Source of the DNA: Pristionchus mayeri
Taxonomy: Eukaryota; Nematoda; Chromadorea; Rhabditida; Neodiplogasteridae
Assembly (NCBI GenBank): GCA_036245805.1
Contig: BTRK01000002.1
Location: 22,933,067 to 22,997,066 of the forward strand
Reading direction: 5' to 3'
Length of the DNA: 64,000 nucleotides
Positions 11,518-24,212 of this stretch are shown in pieces (positions within the stretch are counted from its first letter, which is position 1; every line of letters starts with the position of its first letter). The translations under genes and the position numbers were made by a program. The notes under the pieces were generated by a model, which did not search any database, had not been told where the DNA came from, and saw only the letters and a list, made by a program, of their open reading frames with translations.

Positions 11518-14500
11518 TCAGAGAGTGATGAAATTGGGGTTGGAAATACTCTCGATCCTTGGATCGGGAGGAGGGAAGGATTGTTCAGGCTGCATTCCCA
11601 GCGGTGGGTATGCCGTGTGATGCTCTGAGTATGCGGGAGGAGTGCCGTAGTTATAGTGCTGGTGCTGCTGAACGTGTTGATGAACGTGATGAACGTTCTG
11701 AACGTGTTGTATCACCAGGGGCTGCATGGAATGCTGCTGCATGATCCGCGGAGAATTCTGCTGCAAGGAAAGTATAAATGATGAAGTGATAATACATATA
11801 TGCAAGTATGAATGATTACTCACGAATGAAGTTGGTGTATCAGGTGCCGTGAAGATCTGATTTACAACCGGAGCATTCTGCTGTCGCAAATTCTGTTGTT
11901 GAATAGCTCGAATGTCTTTTATCTGCAATTTTTTTAATATTTAGCGATTAGCTTTGTTTTCTTGAAACTGGCCATGTTTGAGCACTCAAACACAGCTTTT
12001 GGAATCGGCCAACATAACATAGTCCCGACTATTTTATTTTACATATTATTATGAGTTTTATCTTCATACATCTGTGTTGCACGACAGTTATTTTGCTACC
12101 TTGAGAGAAATCATGGAGTCAGCGAGTGAAAACGTCTCTACTGCGTTGTCTGTTGCAAATTGTCTGTCCCTGAATATAATAATCTATTTTACGAGAATAG
12201 TTTATGAATACTTACATTGGTCCAATGAGAGGATTGATTTCTTGGTCCACCATCTCTGCTGGCTTGAAATCGTAGGAGTATACTGAATGAATTGCCTTGA
12301 TCATCACCATCTGAGTATCTTCAATCGTTCGACTACCTGGCATAGTGACATCTCCGTTTTTGAATATAGGATATACGATGAGTTCTCCCGGTGCAGACTG
12401 AATCGATATATTGATTTAGATGTTGATACAATCATAGAAAGTTTTAAACATAAAAATAATGGAAAGAGCATAAGACGTAACCTTGACAATCTTGTGGAAT
12501 CCTCCGAGATATCCAGTTTTAAGCACTGCGAATAGTCCGCACAATTCAAACTTCTTGTTGATGACTCCTTCTCTCATCGCAATCTCGACTTGCTCTCGAC
12601 TCGCCGATTTCTTGTCCATATCGATCCTGAGAACAATTAGGTAACACTATTGATTATTTTAAGCGAACTTTGTTTCCTTGATCGCTTTTGCGTTGTAGAA
12701 TCCGAAGTGACTGAAATATTAGATGTTAATCGAAATAGAAAGAAAGCTGACAACTCACTATGGTTCTTTTCCTGAATAAAAATCGATCATTTCGAAAAGG
12801 AGGCGGAATTCTTCTCTCTCATCAATCCGAATCATGAGTGCATTACTACATCGTTCCGCAGTTTGCTCTTTCGCCCTCCCTTTCCTTAATAATATTAAAT
12901 CCATCTGGATCTTATTTCATTAACAAAAGTACCGAATTTTGTTATATAGAGACTATAATTCATGGTTTGTGAAACTATTGTCAATAGTTCTGTGCTAACA
13001 AAAATATTTTTGTAAAATTTTTGTAAATATAAATTACATATCAGGGCTTATTAATTTAACCTAGAATGACGTTTATTTTAATGGAATGAACATTTGAATT
13101 TTGCTTACTCGATTATCTTATTCACAGTTCTCTTAGCTGATTCGGCACTTCGAAGAGTAATCAGACTGAAGATGTTATTTGAAATAGAAAGATCTGTTAG
13201 TCTCACTGTTGGTTGAACATCCGAATCGTCGTCTTAGGACATGCGAAATGGAGAGTAGGACCAGCGATTATCTGAAGGAGAGAAGGATATCCCTACCAAT
13301 TAAGCTCCATCGCTGGGAATGGAGAGTCAGCAATATACTATACAAGTGGTAGATGAGTGTGTACCTCAGAGACAGCATGTAGCCAGGAATGGATGGTGCA
13401 CGAAGCCTCCACTGGATCGGGCCCACACAGAACCTGTACATATTCATTGATGCTTGTTGATATGGCAGCAGTTTCGAGAAAAAATGGAATGAGTTATTTT
13501 TTATGGTTATAATCTAGTTATCCGCAGCTTGGGATTTTTGCACTAACCAATAGATTATCAGTGAAATCGCCGAGTTTAACTACGAATCGATCGTGCATAT
13601 GCACAGATTGCATCTCGCTGTTGAGTACTTGAGTGAAGGTCTTGTCTGAATCTCATTTTTCAAATTCTCAATGTTTCAGTTATTACATTTTCAGCATGTT
13701 CATTGAGGATTTTTTTTCTCGAAATTCAGAGGAAACAGGACAGGGGAGGGGAAGAGGAAAAAGGAGATGAAGCAAAATATAAACGGACCGGAAGAATACT
13801 TGGAGAGATCAATGCGCTTGTGGAGGAGCTTATCCTGAATCTAAAAGAAATATCTGACATAGAATATGTGATTCACATCAGGTCCCATTTGTCCACTCAC
13901 TGGTGCATTTATGGATAAATGATAATTAAATTTGGAGCGAACATACTGCCTCCATGTCTTTCTGCTTGAGAATGTTGATGACCCATCCGTTCTTCTTGTA
14001 CGCCTTTGCAATTACTCCATTGTATTCAACGAGTCTCCGTGCAAGAATCATTCTCGACACTGTTCGCAGCTCAGTGTCGATCAGCCTGCACGAACAACTA
14101 CTTCTAACTTTATTAAAAGGGAATTATAAATGCACAAAAGTTTTGGTGTTATTTTTTTGTTCATGAGACTCACATGGTGGAGAGCTCATGGTAAAATCTC
14201 ATTAAGAATGTTAAATCCAGTTATACATACATATATTCATCTTTAAATTTTTTAACAGCTTATACACACGGAAAACGAATTCATCCTAAACTCACGGTCT
14301 TACGTGGAATTCACTGCGACAGCTGATGAAATGGCGAACCATTTCCTTCACTCTCACCCAACACATCACCTTCTCTCGCTCGTCCTTCGATCCGTGTTTT
14401 TCAATCTAAAATCGATTCCTTTTATTTTATTTTGTTTCTGCTCTGACCTCCACAGGTTCCAGTTGACACCTTTTGTTGTAGTAGTCGAACATAATATCCC

Positions 14501-17500
14501 AAATGGCCGCGAATGATTTCTTCCAATGAGTCGAGGCGTTCGAAGAAGCCTAATGAGGGTATTTGTGCATATTTTGCAATACATAAAAATATTTTTGTTA
14601 ATGTTAATATATATATATTATAAAAATCACCTCGAATGGCATTGACTTTGTTATAATTCGGCACGTAAATGGCTCCGTAGGATGAAAGCCGCTCTTGAAA
14701 TGAAAACAATTTTAAACTGTTTTTTTCCAGAAATTTTCAAAATTTATTTCTCAATATATCATATGATAGATGGAGCAATGTTACTGGTATAAAATGATAA
14801 TTTTATGTAAGTTACCGTTTTGACGATAAAAACTCCATCGTTGCTCAAGAAATGAAATTCAAAATGTGTTTTCAGCACGTATTTCTGAGTAATAGATGTG
14901 CGTTGCGATGGATCATTGATTGACTGCAAATCTTTCTTTTATTTTTGAATAAAAATAAAATATAAACAGGGTACTATAAATTTTTGAAATATGTAACCTT
15001 ACAATGTTATTGATAGTGAAGATAAGGTTGTTCGATCCTGGATGATCGATATAATCAGCGCGCGTTTTTCCATTCCTTCCGACGAAAACGAACGAGGAAT
15101 CTTCACGACCCACGTGATACTACGATTAGACATTCACTGGAGAACACTATTCGGAAGGTGAACAATTTCTCATAGCGCGTGGTCGAGTCAGCTATGATAC
15201 TTTTGACAATGCTTTGGAATGTTAAGAAGCTATTCTACATCAACAGGTTATCTATAATACCCATAGGTAAACCTATAGGTAAGCAAGACCTATATCACAG
15301 GTATCACGAGCCAGTGGAGGTGCTCGGGAACAATTTCAAAATTTTATTTTTGTTTGGGTTCATATTATGGTGGTAACATACACTAGCCAACTTTTCGAAA
15401 AATCCAGGTCACATGTCCCAGAGCCGGCTTTTAGGAATTTTCCGGTTTGGCATCCGGCTCTACGGTATTTCAGCTCCCAGATGAGCTAAAAGGATGGCAC
15501 TGTGCTCAAAATGAGCGGGAAAATATTATAAGAAAGTTTTATGTTTTGACCTAAGCGATTAGACAAAATTTGGAAAAGATATGATTCGAAAACCAATTTT
15601 TAGTCTAGAATAAAATCTATATCAATTTTGTGAGACAACTTCCCCTGAAATTTTATTGCAGAATATACAAGCTGAAGTGCATATGTATAAAATAAAAATA
15701 AAAATTGGAAAATCGAAGAGGGTCCTTTTTTGAAATATGGGTCCAAATCTCGGACCGTGTGAATGTCGATGTGAAAATTGTTAATTTCTCAACACCCATT
15801 TTGATGAAATCTTAATAACTAATGTAGAGTAATTTGTTTCAAAGACAATTAAGTTAGATGACGCTGCGAAACTCAAAGTTTCACTGATTCCGAAAATTCG
15901 ATTTTTTCTCACTCGATTTTGGCTAAATTTGGGTGCTGAAATTTTAGCACTTGTGAATCGAGTCCGATGAAATCTCAGTAAGATATAAAGTTCAGACAAC
16001 CAATAATAAGAAAAACTGGAAATGAAGGTTCACAGATCTTCGGAGCTCTTGCCATATTTCTTCAAATATGAAAAATTAATTGGGTCAATAATGCAATAAA
16101 TGTTATTTTGGCTACATTTTTGAGAAAATAGTTTAGTTCCAATTGCTAAAAATCTGTATTGGACTATTTGAATCAGAATACATTGCTAAACAGGACACAT
16201 AACTGGTTATTCAAAATATCAAAAAAGTGCGGTATTCAAATTTTCAACTTTTCTATATCTTTTACTGATATGAAAATTTAGGTTATTTTGCCAGAAACTC
16301 ATTAAATAAGATTTTTGACACTTGTTATTATTCAATTTTCTCAAAAATGTATCCAAAATAACACTTATTGCATTATTGACCCAATTAATTTTGTCATATT
16401 TGAAGAAATATGGCAAGAGCTCCGAAGATCTGTGAACCTCCATTTCCAGTGTTTCTTATTATTGGTTGTCTGAACTTTATATCTTACTGAGATTTCATCG
16501 GGCTCGATTCACAAGTGCTAAAATTTCAGCACCCAAATTTAGCCAAAATCGAGTGAGAAAAAATCAAATTTTCGGAATCAGTGAAACTTTGAGTTTCGCA
16601 GCGTCATCTAACTTAATTTTCTTTGAAACAAATTACTCTACATTAGTTATTCCGATTTCATCAAAATGAGTGTTGAGAAATTAACAATTTTCACATCGAC
16701 ATTCACACGGTCCGAGTTTTGGACCCATATTTCAAAAAAGGACCCTCTTCGATTTTCCAATTTTTATTTTTATTTTATACCTATGCACTTCAGCTTGTAT
16801 ATTCTGCAATAAAATTTCAGGGGAAGGTGTCTCACAAAATTGATATAGATTTTATTCTAGATTAAAAATTGGTTTTCGAATCATATCTTTTCCAAATTTT
16901 GTCTAATCGCTTAGGTCAAAACATAAAACTTTCTTATAATATTTTTCCGCTCATTTTGAGCACTATGCCATCCTTTTAGCTCATCTTGGAGCTGAAATAC
17001 CGTAGAGCCGGATGCAAAACCGGAAAATTCCTAAAAGCCGGCTCTGGGACATGTGACATAAATTTTTCGAAAAGTTGGCTCTAGTGTATGTTACCACCAT
17101 AATATGAACCCAAACAAAAATAAAATTTTGAAATTGTTCTCGGGATACATTTTTTTCCTCCACTGACTCGTGATACCTGTGATATATCTATTTTCACCTC
17201 GAATCCATGATCGAAGTATGAAGATGGCGGTGGAGAGAGGGCATCCTCCTCTCCATTTTTTACGTTCTTCGACCCTCTCGATTTCTTCGATTGACCAGTT
17301 ACTGACGAAGCCTAGATATGATTAGGCCTGTATGAATAGTTTCATACAACATAACACATTCATCCACAATTTGAGAGACATCATAAGGTCTCTAGGTGCT
17401 AGATCTCTAGATACATTTGTGATCTTATGATCAAAATATGGGAATTTTGTGTAATATTAAATTCAACAAGCCATTAAACTGACCTCTCTCTTCCTGTCTC

Positions 17501-20500
17501 CTCCTTCTCGATTCAACTCAATTATTGCTGCTCTGGTGTGGCTTTCTTTGCTACAAATAAGCGGTAGATTGTAAGTGAGTGAGAGTAACTGCCCTCACCC
17601 CTTCTCGTCGACTGACATCAATTGCGTGCTAACATCTGCTCGAACGAGAATCGAACCGATATCCTTATCTTCCAGTGCAAGAACCCTCCAATTTGAAAGG
17701 TAAGAGCGAGGTATCATTATCAATATAAACCTGATCACATATTTGTCCCCGTCCTTCCTTATCGCTGTGTCCTTCATTGCAATCGAAATGGGTGCACGAT
17801 CCCAGATGAAGGATCTGAGGAAGATTTAAGACCAATCACTTAAAGACCTCTCTTACGCTTTTCCATCATCATCCGCAGAGGAGATAGAAACTGGCCATTC
17901 ACGGATGATAGATCTGTACTCTTACTCATTAGCATATTATTCAAGTAAAAATATGAGAAGTATTTGCTCACGTCATAACAACCAGTCCAAATCGATCATA
18001 ATTATGAGTTCGAAAGTAATACAATGCGAGGTAGCGGAATCTGAATACACGAGGATAAGTATGCAACAGAAAGTCATTGCGAATATTTTGCTCATTTTTT
18101 CACGAAACCGTTGTGAACGGGGTTTTAGGGTGTATTATATTGGGGTGTTCCAAAAGTTCGATGAATTTTGTTTCGTAGGAACGTAAACTCCGCCGTATTG
18201 AGTATGCATTTCAAATGCTAGCACTATTGAATAGAGCGTCCATTACCCTATCGCAGTTACCAAGGAATTTGCATCAACTGCTCTCCCTTGTATATAACAA
18301 AAGTTTATGAGTGCGTTCGCGTAAGAATCACACTTCTCGGGAATGGCGGTACCGCAAAAAGAGACCCCTCGCAGTTTACATATTTTCTGACACCCCTAAG
18401 TTTCCCCTATCGATTTCTGTGTTTCACTTATTTTTAATTATTTAATTAGCATAATTATGCATGCTCAAAGTTTGACCGTTTCTCTTTTCTTTTTCATCCG
18501 ACTCAGCGCAGATGAGCTCGATTGTAACGAAAATCTAGAATTAGGGCCTCCGCGACATGGCGCATCGACCTGTGGTATTGGTTTATGCAAATTATAATTT
18601 TTAAATTTTCATGAATATTTCAAAAAAATATTTCACAAAAACAAGGCCGAACACATGGCTGGATTTTTGATATGTTGTGACACTTGATATGAACTACCTG
18701 AAAAAAAATTTTGGGCCGATTTGGACAATCAGAATATGCTTAGTCCTTAAAAAACTGTGAATTACGTTTAGATGGAAACCCTTCATTCCGCGCAGCTTGC
18801 TCGACCCGCGCGGTCAGAAATGACTTTGTCGAATGAGTTGATTGGGCAGAAACAAATGTGTTTCTGCCCATTCACTTATTATTTGCGATCGAAGATTTCA
18901 TTGAGCGACTCTTCATCCATAATCATCACCATCATTACTTCGACGTCATCAAATCCATTCTAATATCTTCATAATCCTCATCTTCATCAATTGTCGTTTC
19001 CGCACCTCCTTCATCGTCGGAAATCGCATAGACTTTTCTCTTGAAACATTTGGTGGACACATTATCCTTCTGAGATAACGCCTTCTTGAAAAACACGTTA
19101 ATGATTTGAAATAAAGTCTCGTAGAATGGACGCTGAGGTGCATGAAATCGCACAGAAATTCTTCAAGGACCAAAAACAACTAGGGAAAATGGCAAATCCG
19201 TCCGAATGCTTCGAGCTTATTCGGACAATGATGATTGATAAGAATGTGTATTATCGGTTCCCACTGGCGAAACCAAATGTTTCAAGAGAAAAGTCTATGC
19301 GATTTCCTTGGGGGCCTTATTGGGGCCTTATCCCTCACTAAGACCGAGACAATGCTTATAGGAAGGTCACATCCTCCCTCTATCTTTACTCTTAATGGTA
19401 TTTCTCTTCCTACCGTATCCCAATTCACCGACTTAGGAATTACATACTCTAATAAACTAGAATTTAGTGCTCACATATCTAGTAAGATCTCAAAGGCCCG
19501 TTCTCGTTGCTCATACATCTTGCGCACCTTCGTTTCAAAAAATCCTCAGCTTTATTCTCGACTTTTTGTCACATACGTCCGCCCCATCCTCGAATATTGT
19601 TCTGAACTTTGGTCACCTCAAAGTAGGGATTTGTCTAATAGCATCGAGCGTGTCCAGCGCAAATACACCAAATCTGTACTCCTTAAATGTCGCGTCCCTG
19701 ACAGGTCTTATCCTGATCGCCTACGTTATTTCCATTTAGAACCTTTAGAGTATCGTCGTACAATTATTGACTTAGCATTCGTATATAAAGTTATTCACGA
19801 AGATGTAGACATAGGCTGTCCTTCCTTTCTCCTCCTAGCCCCCCCTCGACCTAGGCACCCCAATCTCTTCCAGTTACGTAAACATCGTTCCATATCTGCT
19901 TTTTACCACACATTTCTCACAAATAGAGTTGTGCCCTTATGGAACCGTATCCCTAATAATATTGTAATCTCTAGAAATAGTGAACTGTTCTCGCTCAGAG
20001 CTAGAGCTATAAATAGTATTGATTATTCTCATTATCTCTAATTCACTCTCGCTTGTAACTGACGGCTATACTCCCTTTGTCATCTAGATATGACATCGTA
20101 ATTATCATGATTCTAATTTTCCCTGTAACATCTATTTTATACCTCTGCACTGTCGCATGATAAAGAATTATTCATTTCCGACGATGAAGGAGGTGCGGAA
20201 ACGACAATTGATGAAGATGAGGATGATGAAGATATTAGAATGGATTTGATGACGTCGAAGTAATGATGGTGATGATTATGGATGAAGAGTCGCTCAATGA
20301 AATCTTCGATCGCAAATAATAAGTGAATGTGAAACACATTTGTTTCTGCCCAATCAACTCATTCGACAAAGTCATTTCTGACCGCGCGGGTCGAGCAAGC
20401 GGCGCGGAATGAAGGGTTTCCCTCTAAACGTAATTCACAGTTTTTTAAGGACTAAACATATTCTGATTAGTCCAAATCGGCCCAAAATTTTTTTTCAGGT

Positions 20501-23500
20501 AGTTCATATCAAGTGTCACAACATATCAAAAATCCAGCCATGTGTTCGGCCTTGTTTTTGTGAAATATTTTTTTGAAATATTCATGAAAATTTAAAAATT
20601 ATAATTTGCATAAACCAATACCACAGGTCGATGCGCCATGTCGCGGAGGCCCTAATTCTAGATTTTCGTTACAATCGAGCTCATCTGCGCTGAGTCGGAT
20701 GAAAAAGAAAAGAGAAACGGTCAAACTTTGAGCATGCATAATTATGCTAATTAAATAATTAAAAATAAGTGAAACACAGAAATCGATAGGGGAAACTTAG
20801 GGGTATCAGAAAATATTTAAACTGCGAAGGGTCTCTTTTTGCGGTACCGGCAGGGGTGCGACTCTTAGGCGAACGCACTCTTATGCAATGTGTACTGCAG
20901 CGACCCAAAATATCGTTTTCACCGAAATTGTTTTATTTATTTACGGCTTCTTCTAAATGAAAACATCTTAGTTACTTCGCAGTTTTATCGTGCACGCATA
21001 GCTTAATATGCATACTAAATCTGAAAGAAGTTGGCTTATTGCTGTGCCTGCAACAATAAAATGATGAAAATTTTCACCATTCATACTTTCCACTTATTCG
21101 ATGAAATTTCATACACAAACAAATAACTATCATTATAATCCCCTCCAAGCTCGCTAAATGTTCTGTCTGCAAAGTAATATGGACTAAATATCTCCAATTA
21201 GCGCATGTTCAAATTTGGGTTCGATTTGATCGCGCAAAGAAAGAACCGTAATTGTCCCTTTTTAGTATGATCAGTAATGAATGCAAACACTCATAAAACA
21301 CAAACCAATGACGCACGTGCAGCACACTGAAATAATTGTGGGATCATGTATTATAAAATTAGTTAGTTAAAGGCGTCAACCATTTGCGTTCTTGTTCAGG
21401 AAAAATGTTAAAGACAAAAACGTGATTATGTGAAACAAAAGTACCATTTACATAAAAGTTGCTTAAAACACACTATCTGAGATAATCGGAATAGACTTGG
21501 CACTGGCCGAAAATTCGAATTCCTGCTAACTTCACCAGTAGGTCGGCCTCCACGAGGGAAACCGACGAGCATCGGCAGAATGTCGATCCGCATCCGCGCG
21601 GGCGGGGCGCGGAATTTGAAAAATTAACTACGGTAGCTTCGAAATTTTAAAAGCGACTCCTATGACTGCGGCGGTAGGGGCGCTGCATCCCTTGACAAAT
21701 TCTAAGACTTTTTTACTCCGCAGAGTTTTTCGATCAGATTCCATCTAACGCCTGAAATCGATAATTCCACTTTTAGTTCGTACATGAAAGCAGTTCCCCA
21801 GAAATTTTTCAAGAACTCCCCTAAATATTATTGGTGATCTAGCTTCTGCTTGACTCGATACATTCTCCCGTAGAACAGCGCGATTCAACAAGACGCGTAA
21901 GTTGGTCAACATGAATTTTGAATGAATTATGGTGTAATTTTTAGGTTACGGTATGCGAGTGCGAAGTTAGGGCGACATTTCCCAACAGGTGTTAAATGGT
22001 CTGAAAATCAATTTGAAGCTATCCTACACCAATTGGGAAAAGTCGTCCAACTTTGTGCACTCACCTACAGTAACCCAAAAATTACACCATAATTCATTTT
22101 GACCAACTTACGCGCCTAGTTGAATCGCGCTGTTCTACGGGAGTAGGTGTCGATTCAAGCAGAAGCTAGATCACCAATAATATTTAGGGGAGTTCTTGAA
22201 AAATTTCTGGGGAACTGCTTTCATGTACGAAACAAAAGTGGAATTATCGATTTCCGGCCTTAGATGGAATCTGATCGAAAAACTCTCCGAAGTAAAAAAA
22301 GTCTTAGAATTTGTCAAGGAATGCAGCGCCCCTACCCCCGCAGTGATTGGAGTCGATATAAAAATTTCGAAGCTACCGTAGTTAATTTGTCGATATCCGC
22401 GCCCGCGACCGCGCGGATGCGGATCGCAAATCTGGCGATGCTCGTCGATTTCCCTCGTGGAGGCCGACCAATTGGCGACGTCAGTAGGAATTATAATTAT
22501 CGGCCAGTGCCAAGTCGCTGAAGAAATATGTTGATTCTCTCAGATAGTCTGTTTTAAGATACCCTCCACCAAAGAACGGAATAGGGTGACGGATGGCTAA
22601 AAATTAGATAATTCCCATATTTTTTTATGAAGTGTAGGCCCCGAGTGCTGATTGACGGCCGCAATAACTAAGGCTTAGGGTCGATTTTGAAAAAGTTTCA
22701 GGAACCCCCCACTTTGGGGTCGAAAAATTCGATATCTCAGAATTAGACGAGATAAAGATATTCTGGTGTATTTTCACTCGTAGAAAACGAATTTCGATAT
22801 CACGATGCGAGAAAATGCGAAATGAAAAAGATAACATCAAAAAACCACTTTTTTCGGTCAATTTTTGCGGATAATCGATGTTTTAAATTTTTCTGCGCAG
22901 TCTCTCGATAAGATTTTTGAAATCAACATAAAAAGATGGCCCTAGTTTGAGAAAATCAGAATTTTAAAATGACATATATTTGAGATATTTTGATTCAAAC
23001 ATCGATTTTTCGGGTAAATAGGCAAATATTACGCCATGTAGAACGCGGAATTTTCACTGTATGTATACTTATTGATCTGGAAATACTTTCTTATGACTAG
23101 TATAATCATTTGCATCGTCCTAGGTGCAGTTGAAGCAATGAAAAATCGAAATCCGAAAAAGTCAAAAATTCGAATTTCGAAAACAGCCCTAAAGTTTAGA
23201 AAATCATAATAACGTTTAAACACGTTTTCAAGAGCTTTCAGGTGAAAAAACGGACTCTACGAGTGAAAACACTTCAGAAAACATTTTGAGAGAGAAGATT
23301 TTGAGATTTCGACTTTTTTGGTACGTTGGGCTGGGTCGAAAAAATGAGATCTCCAATTTTGCTAAGTATCATCTCTCGCCTACACCAGAATATCTTTATC
23401 TCGTCTAATTCTGAGATATCGAATTTTTCGACCCCCAAAGTGGGGGGTGCCTGAAACTTTTTCAAAATCGACCCTAAGCCTTAGTTATTGCGGCCGTCAA

Positions 23501-24212
23501 TCAGCACTCGGGGCCTACACTTCATAAAAAAATATGGGAATTATCTAATTTTTAGCCATCCGTCACCCTATTCCGTTCTTTGGTGGAGGGTATCTTAAAA
23601 ATACGGGAGAGCAGCTGATGCAAATTCCATGGATCACGTGATTGTGTAATGGTTACTCTATTAAATAGGGTTATCATTTGGGATGCGCAGTCAATACGAC
23701 GGAGTTTGCGTTCCTTCGAAAAAAATTCACCAAACTTTTGGAACACCCCAATACAACCACTTTCTATTTGTGATCCCTGAAATGTTCGTAAAATTACGAT
23801 ACTCCAACAGCAATTTATCATTTCTTTCACGAATGTAACATAATAAAGAATAGAAGGTACACTGACTTCTTCTTCAATGTGATTGCTCGATTCTCTTCGT
23901 CCTCACTGTAATAGAAACACGGCACGTGCATTACTCGAGCGATTATCTGTTCAACTGCAAACGTATTCATTCCCAGACAAAGCCATTTACTGGAGGGAGA
24001 CACATAATGGATAATTTAAAAATCTTACTTTCAGTTCGGTCTTTCTCCTTGAATGCATCATCGAAGAGTAGTTGAAGTATACCTTCTTCTACCATTCTAA
24101 TCTCGATTCCAAGGACAATTCTCTGAATTAAGTTTTTCCGCCTATCTCCGATGGCTTAATTCACCTCTAACTCTTGCCACCATGCTGTCAAGTCAGCGAA
24201 GGATGACTGCAT
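11518..24212 (-). CDS. large unidentified gene with Gln/His-rich C-terminus and transposon-filled introns
   Basis: Exons on the minus strand link from ATG 24212 (MQSSFADLTAWWQELE) to the stop at 11518. Exon blocks in order include: IEQIIARVMHVPCFYYSE; KKFRYLALYYFRTHNYDRFG; SIIREWPVSISS; SFIWDRAPISIAMKDTA; VLALEDKDIGSILVRADV; a Ser/Lys/Gly linker (17.2-17.3 kb); YHVGREDSSFVFVGRNGK; HWKKSFAAIWDIMFDYYN; EKVMCWVRVKEMVRHF; LRTVSRMILARRLVEYNG; VHMHDRFVVKLGDFTDN; EEFRLLFEMIDFYSGK; KKFELCGLFAVLKTGYL; AEMVDQEINPLIGP; and a tail rich in Q, H, M and P. I do not recognise the family. The order and phase of exons support one gene, though two adjacent genes cannot be excluded. Intron 3 (about 23.87 to 18.04 kb) holds a 5.6-kb TA-flanked element and the intron at 17.19-15.12 kb holds a palindrome, so most of its length is transposon DNA. 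Confidence 0.55.
15291..17187. repeat. 1.9-kb palindrome inside an intron
   Basis: The arms begin with TATATCACAGGTATCACGAG on the left and end with its reverse complement near 17187. They meet around 16.2 kb with a short loop (roughly 16150-16300). Arm identity is high; the same 60-70 aa frame appears on both. It lies between the exons that end DHGFE (17190) and begin YHVGRED (15116) of the large minus-strand gene, so the transcript would carry a perfect-looking hairpin of about 0.9 kb per strand. A fragment of its terminus occurs again at 51561-51588. Confidence 0.9.
18312..20880. repeat. palindrome whose right arm is split by a LINE fragment
   Basis: The left arm 18312-19052 matches the reverse complement of 19273-19306 plus 20166-20880. 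Removing 19307-20165 restores a continuous arm, so the LINE landed after the palindrome formed. The edges read GTGCGTTCG and CGAACGCAC. The arms contain an open acidic peptide (SDDEGGAETTIDEDEDYED) that resembles the acidic tail of a protein, possibly captured coding sequence. The loop is about 220 bases (19053-19272). Confidence 0.85.
19307..20165 (+). mobile_element. LINE 3' fragment with reverse transcriptase C-terminus
   Basis: A frame from about 19320 to 20041 encodes the C-terminal part of a non-LTR reverse transcriptase: NTETMLIGRS-like start (KTETMLIGRS), a thumb LGITYSNKLEFSAHI, LFVTYVRPILEYCSELWSP, IERVQRKYTKSVL, LEYRRTIIDLAFVYKVIH and FLTNRVVPLWNRIPNNIV. These blocks match the thumb and tail of CR1/jockey-type reverse transcriptases. 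The catalytic YADD part is absent, so this is a 5'-truncated copy. ATTTCC occurs at both edges (19302-19307 and near 20172), a likely short target duplication. Confidence 0.75.
20881..21460. other. interior of the mariner-like composite, no gene seen
   Basis: This AT-rich spacer separates two palindromes. I see no long frame, no tRNA and no arm homology. It may be the remaining interior of the parent element. Confidence 0.5.
21461..22557. repeat. 1.1-kb palindrome, CTATCTGAGA-type termini
   Basis: The left edge reads CTTAAAACACACTATCTGAG and the right edge is its near reverse complement. Inside, GC-rich blocks around CCTCCACGAGGGAAA (21549) and CCCTCGTGGAGG (22452) pair, and the arms meet near 22.0 kb. 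The terminal ACTATCTGAGAGAA is shared with the palindrome at 25017-26881, so the two belong to one family. Confidence 0.85.
22551..23600. repeat. 1.05-kb palindrome abutting the previous one
   Basis: The left edge TTTTAAGATACCCTCCACC (22551) is mirrored by GGTGGAGGGTATCTTAAAA at 23582-23600. Arms run about 490 bases to a centre near 23.07 kb and carry matching 63-78 aa spurious frames. It touches the neighbouring palindrome, sharing the TTTTAAGATA bases at the joint. Confidence 0.85.

Larger units (their letters stand above)
18140..23751. mobile_element. 5.6-kb mariner-like composite, TA target site, about 150-bp inverted ends
   Basis: The ends read TTGGGGTGTTCCAAAAGT at 18140 and its reverse complement ending at 23751, flanked on both sides by TA (18138-18139 and 23752-23753), the Tc1/mariner target duplication. 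The inverted match continues inward for about 150 bases (through the AACGxAAACTCCG block and the TTACC/GGTTA stretch). No transposase is left. The interior instead holds three separate large palindromes and a LINE fragment. It sits in an intron of the large minus-strand gene. Confidence 0.85.
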
